The notes under the pieces are model-generated. The model did not search any database. It was given only the letters and a program-made list of their open reading frames with translations, and was not told where the DNA came from. Shown here in pieces: positions 16,126 through 21,838 of a DNA stretch of 29,928 nt (the first letter of the stretch is position 1; each line of letters begins with the position of its first letter). Both the position numbers and the translations under genes were made by a program. The DNA is from CAVUOA01 sp963742955 (GTDB taxonomy: Bacteria; Bacteroidota; Ignavibacteria; Tepidaquicellales; OLB5). The DNA is taken from the NCBI GenBank assembly GCA_963742955.1, contig CAVUOA010000023.1, positions 1 to 29,928 of the forward strand. The letters run 5' to 3'.

Positions 16126-16262
16126 AAAAAATATTTATTTAATGAACTGTTTCAAAAACCGTCTGCCGGATGTCAATTTTAATTCTTTTTCCCCAATTAC
16201 CTGCTTTTGAGGCTAACTCTTCAAATTAAATTGTACGGTCAAGAACTTATCCATTCTTAATT

Positions 16263-16345
16263 CAGGATTTTAAGTCCTGCGCGCCTGCCAGCTGCAGGCA
16301 GGTCTACCAGTGTAGTCTATCCCGAGTACTCGGGACCACCCGGGC
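16263..16345 (-). pseudogene. 5' half-copy of tRNA-Leu interrupted by two palindromes
   Basis: On the minus strand this repeats the acceptor 5' strand, D-arm pieces and the entire anticodon arm of the intact tRNA-Leu, including the TAA anticodon. It stops there, with no variable or T arm. The shared sequence also covers about 9 bases upstream (GCAAAAAATATT region). Two insertions break it. A 19-base palindrome CCTGCC..GGCAGG is at 16284-16302. A stretch of about 25 bases replaces five and includes the perfect palindrome TCCCGAGTACTCGGGA at 16320-16335. It cannot fold as a tRNA. Confidence 0.85.
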
Positions 16346-16452
16346 AAAAAATATTATATTCAGAACAAATTAATAACAGAATAGCAATTTTAATAAAATA
16401 TTATGACTTTTTCTAACCTAAAATTGGGTAAAAAACATACTTTTATTGTAAT

Positions 16453-16905
16453 CTATTTCCACAAGCCCCAATCGTCTTCTACGTCATTTGACCTGTCAAA
16501 TGTACCAATCCACTCCACAAACAGCTTGCGGAATTCCTCAATTTCATCACGGAGCAGCTGCAGGTATTCAGAGCTGGCTAAATTTTCATGCCTGCACATC
16601 GAAGTTGCAGCAAGAAGCTCATTAGCATGCCTTTTAATTATCACTGCATTTTCCATCCTGATGCTGTATAGGTCACCGCCCTCGGCTCCTGCAATTTTAG
16701 CGCCGAGTGTGTAGGCATCCACCATCATCTGCTCACGCAGCATAAACTGGTCTTTCTTCTCGTCGAATGTATCTACCAGGTGTTTTGTAATTTCCCCAAT
16801 TTGTATTGCCTTCTGGTAGATTGGCAGCTTCTTGAACGCATCCATTTCCTCTTCGCTGTATTCGCCCATTTCTTCATCGTCAAAATCGTCGAAATCGTCA
16901 AACAT
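16453..16905 (-). CDS. acidic, mostly helical protein, unknown function
   Basis: A 150-residue protein with a very acidic start (MFDDFDDFDDEEMGEYSEEE) followed by what looks like an all-helical bundle (YQKAIQIGEITKHLVDTF, then IIKRHANELLAATSMC and EEFRKLFVEWIGTFD). The spacing of helices is reminiscent of S23-type four-helix-bundle proteins, but I would not assign it firmly. It starts 2 bases after the upstream TPR lipoprotein gene stop on the same strand, so they are likely co-translated. Confidence 0.75.
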   Translation of the reverse strand: MFDDFDDFDDEEMGEYSEEEMDAFKKLPIYQKAIQIGEITKHLVDTFDEKKDQFMLREQMMVDAYTLGAKIAGAEGGDLYSIRMENAVIIKRHANELLAATSMCRHENLASSEYLQLLRDEIEEFRKLFVEWIGTFDRSNDVEDDWGLWK

Positions 16906-16907
16906 AT

Positions 16908-17972
16908 TTACTTCCTCACTTTCTTGAGATAAGTTTCTAATGAACTGTCCAGTGAAGGTTTTAATTTTATTGCCGTTTCCCAGTCTTTGAGCGCATTGGG
17001 CGAATCGAATGAATTGTAATACGAAAATCCCCTGTTAACATAAGCGTCAACATAAGAAGAATCAAGCTGAAGCGCCTTAGTGTAATCTGCAATAGCATTG
17101 GGATAATCCCTCATGTTGGCAAGAGCATAACCCCGCGCATTGAATAAAGTTGATTTTGACTGGTCCTGCTTGATTGCTGCATCAAAATCCTGAACTGCAA
17201 ATTTAAACAGCTCAGTATTCAAAAAAACGAAGCCCCGGTTTATGTATGCATCGGTGAAATCAGGCTTAAGCTGAATTGCTCTGTTATAATCTTCCATTGC
17301 TGAGCCGAGCTTGTTTGTGTTAGCATAGGCATAGCCCCGTGTGTTGTAATAGACGGCGTTGTTCGGGTTAATCTCAATTGCTTTTGTGAAATCAGCTATA
17401 GCTTTATCATACATCTTCAGGTTCATGAATGCAAATCCACGGTTTGAATATGCATCTTCATATTTCGGGTTAAGCACTATTGCAGCAGTGTAATCTTTTA
17501 CGGCAGTAGTATAGTCTTTCAGGTTAGCGTAAACATATCCCCTGCGGTTGATGTAAACCGCTTCTTTGGGAGCCATCTTTACAGCTATTTCGTAATCAGT
17601 CATTGCTTTGCTGAAATCATTTTTAATGATATACAAATATCCGCGCGCATCAAAATATTTCGCTGAGTCCGGTCCGGTGGTGATTGCTTCGTTTAAATCT
17701 TCCATAGCTTTATCGATATCATTTCGTGTTGAATAAATCATCGAGCGCCTGAAGTAAGCTTCGGCATTATCGGAGTTCAGCCTTAGCGCCATGTTGTATT
17801 CATTCATAGCATCATCAAGCTTACCCTGTTTAACGAGGTCAATACCCATTTTGAGGTGCGTATCTGATTCCTGCGGATTCTTTCCGCAGGAGGAAAATGC
17901 AATAGTGAGAATAACAGCAATCACAGCAGGCAAAATAAAAGCGCGGAGGCAATACTTAATCCCTTGGTTCAT
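16908..17972 (-). CDS. TPR-repeat lipoprotein
   Basis: A 354-residue protein with a lipoprotein signal (hydrophobic FILPAVIAVILTIAFSSC; the Cys at about residue 29 is the probable lipid site). It then has about nine consecutive TPR units, nearly identical in pattern (AYFRRSMIYSTRNDIDKAM, AYSNRGFAFMNLKMYDKAI, AYINRGFVFLNTELFKFAV). The repeats cover almost the entire mature protein. It is probably an envelope-anchored scaffold. The next gene downstream (16453-16905) lies 2 bases on. Confidence 0.9.
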   Translation of the reverse strand: MNQGIKYCLRAFILPAVIAVILTIAFSSCGKNPQESDTHLKMGIDLVKQGKLDDAMNEYNMALRLNSDNAEAYFRRSMIYSTRNDIDKAMEDLNEAITTGPDSAKYFDARGYLYIIKNDFSKAMTDYEIAVKMAPKEAVYINRRGYVYANLKDYTTAVKDYTAAIVLNPKYEDAYSNRGFAFMNLKMYDKAIADFTKAIEINPNNAVYYNTRGYAYANTNKLGSAMEDYNRAIQLKPDFTDAYINRGFVFLNTELFKFAVQDFDAAIKQDQSKSTLFNARGYALANMRDYPNAIADYTKALQLDSSYVDAYVNRGFSYYNSFDSPNALKDWETAIKLKPSLDSSLETYLKKVRK

Positions 17973-18110
17973 TTAGTTATCTGGTAAATACGGAAATTTA
18001 ATAGGTAATTATCAAAACTTAATAAAATCTCAATTGAGTTTCAATTTATATATGAAAACTTGAAAATAATCATTAAATTAATGCAACTTAAACACCTATA
18101 TAACATCAAT

Positions 18111-18503
18111 ATGAGCAGTAATTTAAAGTTTTTAATATCGCTTTTAATAATGGCATCCTTAATGTTTGCCTGCAGCCGCAAGCCTGGCAGAGACAAGGAA
18201 ACCTCGCAAAAGCAGCAGGTGCAGGAGCCCGAGCGCAAAGACCAGTACCGTATTGCAGAGATGTTCACCGGAAACAAGGCGCAGATGATTGATTTAATTG
18301 AAGGGACTGCAACCTTTGATATTGAGTATGAGGGAGATTCCACCTTCACAGCAAGACTGCTTGACCCCGACGGCACGCTGGTTGATGTGCTTGCCGATGT
18401 AAAAGGAAACTACCGCGGGTCGAAAACCATCACAGCACCAAAGACCGGCTCTTATATACTTGATGTTAAAACCACCGGCAGATGGAGCGTTTACCGTAAG
18501 TAA
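18111..18503 (+). CDS. small lipoprotein, unknown function
   Basis: A predicted lipoprotein of 130 residues. MSSNLKFLISLLIMASLMFAC gives a signal peptide with Cys at about residue 21, followed by a charged linker (SRKPGRDKETSQKQQVQEPE). A small beta-rich domain follows, with FTARLLDPDGTLVDVLADV and GSYILDVKTTGRWSVYRK, which looks like a pre-peptidase-C-type or bacterial-lipoprotein beta sandwich. A longer frame reaches back to a TTG at 18060, but the signal peptide only makes sense from ATG 18111. Neighbours are divergent or convergent TPR genes. Confidence 0.75.
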   Translation: MSSNLKFLISLLIMASLMFACSRKPGRDKETSQKQQVQEPERKDQYRIAEMFTGNKAQMIDLIEGTATFDIEYEGDSTFTARLLDPDGTLVDVLADVKGNYRGSKTITAPKTGSYILDVKTTGRWSVYRK

Positions 18504-18510
18504 AACATTT

Positions 18511-18534
18511 CTATCCCCGCAAAAGCGGGGATAG
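18511..18534. repeat. perfect 10-bp hairpin after the lipoprotein gene
   Basis: CTATCCCCGC-AAAA-GCGGGGATAG. It resembles the REP-like palindromes of the window. It may act as a transcription end for the lipoprotein, but no T run follows. Confidence 0.6.
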
Positions 18535-18606
18535 AATCAGCATCCGCCACCAAGCCACCAAGAAAACAGAGCTCCTTCCCGAAGAGTTTTTTGATGGATT
18601 CATACA

Positions 18607-18636
18607 ACAAAAAAAGGCGGAGATAAACCCCGCCTT
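18607..18636 (-). terminator. terminator of the minus-strand TPR gene
   Basis: Read on the minus strand, AAGGCGG and CCGCCTT form a 7-bp stem (18614-18620 with 18630-18636), followed by a run of T residues (A on the plus strand at 18608-18613). Confidence 0.75.
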
Positions 18637-18658
18637 CAAACTTACGTTTTGGCATATC

Positions 18659-19443
18659 TCACTTCAGCAGCGGCTTAATCTTATTTATGCGCGGACGCAA
18701 ATCGGGTTCATACGGAGGATTCAGACGGATGGCTTCTTCCCAGTCACGGACAGCGGCTGCGTAGTTCTTCAGGCTGAGATATGATGTACCCCGGTTGTAA
18801 TATGCTTTTGCAAGGCGCGGGTCCTTCATAATTACTGTATCGTATTGCACCACTGCCGATCATATCTCCCCAGTATATCGTAAATGTTTCCCTTATTGAA
18901 ATTTGCGATTGTGTCATTGGGCTTCAGCCTAAGCACCGTGTTATAATCGGTCATGGCGGAATCATATATTTTAAACCGTTCGTAAGCGTTGCCGCGGTTC
19001 ATGTAAGCGGACTGGTTGTAAGGGTCAAGCTGGATGTATTTATCATAATCCTCAATTGCCTCACGGTACATTTTGATGTTCTGGAAATGGTTGCCTCTAT
19101 CCAGGTAAGGACCCGGACGGGTTGGGTATTTTTTAATAAAGTAATCGAGCTTTTGAAAGGCTTTGATGTTCCACACCTTATAAACGCTGTCACGCGGTAT
19201 GCTGTAGCCGCGGTGATAGGTCTCAAGCGAATCACGGTAATCAAAGTTGCCTGTGCCGTATATATCGGTTGAATCGCCCGTGGGGTAGTTGCCGCTGAGC
19301 GTTGTATCGGCTGAGATGCTCTGTGTAAGCGATGTCAATGTAGAATCATGCTTCAGCGTTTCTTCGGTCTTGTCTTTGTTGCAGGCATACAGGAGCACAA
19401 GTGCAAGCCCCAAAGCTGCAAAAATTAATCGTTTTGAGTACAT
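18659..19443 (-). CDS. TPR-repeat lipoprotein (frameshifted as read)
   Basis: A predicted lipoprotein. The signal MYSKRLIFAALGLALVLLYAC has a lipid Cys at residue 21, followed by a Ser/Thr-rich linker and about four TPR units (PYLDRGNHFQNIKMYREAIE, AYMNRGNAYERFKIYDSAM). As read, the frame ends near 18832, while the last TPR (AYYNRGTSYLSLKNYAAAV) continues in another frame from 18853 to 18659. Adding one G in the GG at about 18857 gives GRYDRAVVQYDTV, an intact TPR helix. The whole protein would be about 260 residues. Confidence 0.85.
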
Positions 19444-19452
19444 ATATTAATT

Positions 19453-19477
19453 GTCATTCCCGCGCAGGCGGGAATCT
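19453..19477. repeat. REP-like palindrome, GTCATTCCCGC type
   Basis: GTCATTCCCGC-GCAG-GCGGGAAT has an 8-bp perfect stem (19456-19463 with 19468-19475). It is located just upstream of the TPR lipoprotein start. Degenerate relatives follow at about 19805-19820 and 19848-19862. Confidence 0.65.
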
Positions 19478-19658
19478 GGTTAATGATTGATGCCCTTCTC
19501 CGCAGCGGCGGATACGCTCAGGGCTTGAATTTACAAAATTTAGCAAGATTAGAGATTAATTGCAATAAAAATAAACCGTATAGAAAGTCTGTTCCACCAA
19601 TGCACAAAGCCATCTACGTCAAACTTATTACTATAAATTCATATACCTATTTATCAAC

Positions 19659-19765
19659 CACTTATGAAAATAATACTTGATCCCGACAAGCCGGGACTTC
19701 ACTTCGTTCAGCAAATGCTATATATTTATATTGTATTTACAATCACTTATGAAAATAATACTTGA
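19659..19765 (+). repeat. 22-bp direct repeat, two copies
   Basis: The two perfect 22-base copies are at 19659-19680 and 19744-19765, 63 bases apart (each starts CACTTATGAAAATAAT and ends ACTTGA). The second copy runs into a consensus-like promoter. The space between holds a small TCCCG..CGGGA hairpin. The stretch 19444-20121 contains no convincing gene; besides these repeats it holds the candidate RNA below. Confidence 0.75.
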
Positions 19766-19790
19766 CAAACGCAATTTTCCGTTTTAGATT
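19762..19790 (+). promoter_or_regulatory. candidate promoter in the gene-free region
   Basis: TTGACA (19762-19767), a 17-base spacer and TAGATT (19785-19790) make a sigma70-like promoter. No open reading frame follows, so it would drive an untranslated RNA. The -35 box overlaps the end of the second 22-base direct repeat. Whether this lineage uses this consensus is not certain. Confidence 0.35.
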
Positions 19791-19796
19791 TATTAC

Positions 19797-19955
19797 ATGA
19801 GCAATCCCCTGCGTAAGCAGAGGTCTCATCATTGTGCTATGAGTTCTCCGCTTTCGCGGGGACAGAACATCCTGTTCATTAAAAAATATCGAAAACAGTC
19901 AAATTTTCAAATGCCGGTATGAAACCGCATTTTCAGTTTAAAAATGCAGTTTTTT
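19797..19955 (+). ncRNA. candidate small RNA, about 160 bases
   Basis: A possible transcript starts after the promoter at 19762-19790 and ends at a GCATTTT/AAAATGC hairpin (19927-19933 with 19941-19947), followed by AGTTTTTT. Two G/C-rich hairpins derived from palindromic repeats lie inside. There is no homology evidence; the call rests only on promoter, hairpins and lack of coding frames. Confidence 0.25.
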
Positions 19956-20121
19956 GATTTAGTTACCCCTTATAAATGGCAGTCTAAACCGATTAAAATC
20001 ATTGGGTTGGAAAGTTCATAGGTAACTTAGTTACCCCCCATACCCCTATATAGGCAAATAGATAAATGGATTGATAGGCAAATAAGGTTTAGCAGTTAGA
20101 TGTTAAAAGTCAGTTATGAAG

Positions 20122-20153
20122 AAAAAAATGCCGGAAGCAGTTAACCTCCGGCA
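20122..20153 (-). terminator. terminator of purE
   Basis: On the minus strand, TGCCGGA and TCCGGCA form a 7-bp stem (20147-20153 with 20129-20135), followed by seven T residues (A at 20122-20128 on the plus strand). It lies 24 bases after the purE stop. Confidence 0.8.
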
Positions 20154-20176
20154 GCCGGTAATTTGTTATTTACTTT

Positions 20177-20671
20177 TTACTTTTTGTTTATTGCTTCGTT
20201 CTTTTTCATTGAATCATCGGCGAGTTTCTTTTTGTAAGCAATCATTTTTTCCAGAAGCGCGTCATTGCCAGTGGCAAGAATCTGCACGGCAAGTATTCCG
20301 GCGTTCTTTGCTCCTCCGATGGCAACCGTAGCAACCGGCACACCTGAGGGCATCTGCACAATCGACAGCAGTGAATCCATCCCGTCCAGGTTTTTGGATT
20401 TCACGGGCACTCCAATTACCGGCAGCGGATGAAACGCGGCGGCAACTCCCGGCAAATGTGCTGCGCCTCCTGCGCCTGCAATAATGATTTTTATTCCGCG
20501 CTTGTGCGCGCCGGAGGCAAACTCCGCAGTCAGCTCCGGTGTTCTGTGAGCGGATAAAACTTTGATTTCGTAACCGATGCCGAATTCATCCAGCACGGCT
20601 GCGGCTTCTTTCATGATTGGCAAATCGGAATCGCTGCCCATTATTATGCCGACTTGTACTTTGTTTTCCAT
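20177..20671 (-). CDS. purE: N5-carboxyaminoimidazole ribonucleotide mutase
   Basis: Class I PurE, which moves the carboxyl group of N5-CAIR to C4 to make CAIR in purine synthesis. Signature segments are GIIMGSDSDLP at the N-terminus, LSAHRTPE (active-site His) and AGAGGAAHLPGVAAA. The protein has 164 residues, typical for a class I enzyme. PurK, its usual partner, is not in the window. The last residues (DSMKKNEAINKK) are a non-conserved tail. Its upstream region carries the GTGTC inverted repeats. Confidence 0.95.
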   Translation of the reverse strand: MENKVQVGIIMGSDSDLPIMKEAAAVLDEFGIGYEIKVLSAHRTPELTAEFASGAHKRGIKIIIAGAGGAAHLPGVAAAFHPLPVIGVPVKSKNLDGMDSLLSIVQMPSGVPVATVAIGGAKNAGILAVQILATGNDALLEKMIAYKKKLADDSMKKNEAINKK

Positions 20672-20720
20672 GTTGAAAAATACGTTAGTGTGTTATAAAA
20701 AATCGTTCTTTTATTTTTTT

Positions 20721-20810
20721 GTGTCAGTGGTAACACCTGACACTACTTATCAAACCGGCACGTAATTGACACTACTGCCCGTGTGTTGTCGGGTCTTACG
20801 ACCTGACAAC
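20721..20810. repeat. two GTGTC/GTTGTC inverted repeats
   Basis: GTGTCAG..CTGACAC (20721-20743) forms an imperfect hairpin. GTTGTCGGGTC-TTAC-GACCTGACAAC (20785-20810) forms an 11-bp stem with one wobble. They fill most of the space between purE and the HAD gene. The TGTCAGGT-like core also resembles the repeats at 35-101. Confidence 0.6.
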
Positions 20811-20824
20811 TTTGGAAAATTTTC

Positions 20825-21667
20825 TTATGCAGGAGTTCCCTTAGCCTTGTATGAGTAAATCATCTCCAGCACCTCACCTACAGCGTCTTCATTGTTTGTG
20901 CTGTTGGTAACATAATCCGCTTTGCGTTTAAGCTCCGGTATTGCATTCTGCACCGCAATGTTGAATGCGCCGTAATCGAAGAGCGGCATGTCATTGTGCC
21001 AGTCACCAATAACAGCAACGTTGTTCCGCTGAAGATTGAGGTGTTTCACAAGCCGCTTCACACTCTTAAGCTTATCGCTGCCCTTCTTCTTGATTGTGAG
21101 CAGGTAGTAATCGTTCGTAGGCGATTTTGTTACGTTCATCGAAAGTCCAGTTGTTCTGGGGAATTTCAGCCTGTCACGGATAATTCGCAGACTCGCTTTG
21201 TCTTCGCAGTAAACCAGAATCTCAAGTATGCTGCTGACGCCGCTGTAGTCAGATATTTCTTTAATAGGTGCGCTAAGCCGGGTGTACTGTTTAATAATAG
21301 AATTGTGCGGTGTAACAAACTGGCTTTCGTGGTCGCACATGGTAATTTTGCCGTAGTTGTGTTCAGCAAGTGAAATGACTTTCTTCACTAGCGTATCTTT
21401 TATGATTCCCTGGTAAGTGATATTCCTTTCCTTATCCATTATCAGCGCGCCATCGAGCACAACAAACGGTATGGTGATATCAAGCTCATCGGCAATGTGA
21501 GATGAATAATGAAATGACCTTGCAGAAGAAAGCGTGCAGTAAATACCGCGCTTCTTAAGCTCCTGCGAAAGCGAGATGGTTTTTTCACCGATTCTGCCGT
21601 TGACATCTACGAGTGTTCCGTCGATATCTATGACAATGAGTTTTATGTCTTTGAGCTGATGAACCAT
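20825..21667 (-). CDS. Cof-type HAD-IIB family phosphatase
   Basis: A 280-residue haloacid-dehalogenase-type phosphatase acting on small phosphorylated compounds; substrate unknown. Motif I is DIDGTLVD (nucleophile Asp and proton-donor Asp), motif II TLSSARS, motif III Lys around KGSDKLKSVK, and motif IV GDWHNDMPLFDYG. The cap domain lies between motifs II and III, as in type IIB. The open frame extends to 21820, but the extra 51 residues are non-conserved and hydrophobic. The family normally begins right before motif I, so ATG 21667 (MVHQLKDIKLIVID) is chosen. Confidence 0.9.
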   Translation of the reverse strand: MVHQLKDIKLIVIDIDGTLVDVNGRIGEKTISLSQELKKRGIYCTLSSARSFHYSSHIADELDITIPFVVLDGALIMDKERNITYQGIIKDTLVKKVISLAEHNYGKITMCDHESQFVTPHNSIIKQYTRLSAPIKEISDYSGVSSILEILVYCEDKASLRIIRDRLKFPRTTGLSMNVTKSPTNDYYLLTIKKKGSDKLKSVKRLVKHLNLQRNNVAVIGDWHNDMPLFDYGAFNIAVQNAIPELKRKADYVTNSTNNEDAVGEVLEMIYSYKAKGTPA

Positions 21668-21838
21668 TAAAATTTTATTGAAAATTCCACCTTTTTTACC
21701 GTAAACATATAAATTAACAAACTGTATGTTTAAATAATATAGTAAATTGAGGTATATTTCTTGCTGGCAATTTCGAAATTGATATTTTGCTAATTTTTTC
21801 CACTGTTTCTTATAATTCATTCAATTAAATTGGAGGAT

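Noticed and set aside
16025..16210. A plus-strand frame across the tRNA-Leu
   Set aside because: It is an artefact of the tRNA sequence read on the opposite strand.
19483..19680. A 65-residue open frame in the gene-free region
   Set aside because: It begins next to a REP palindrome, its residues look random, and it crosses the direct repeat. I treat it as non-coding.
21668..21820. A 51-residue N-terminal extension of the HAD phosphatase
   Set aside because: The family begins directly before the DxDGT motif, and the extension overlaps the likely promoter region of leuS. ATG 21667 is the better start.
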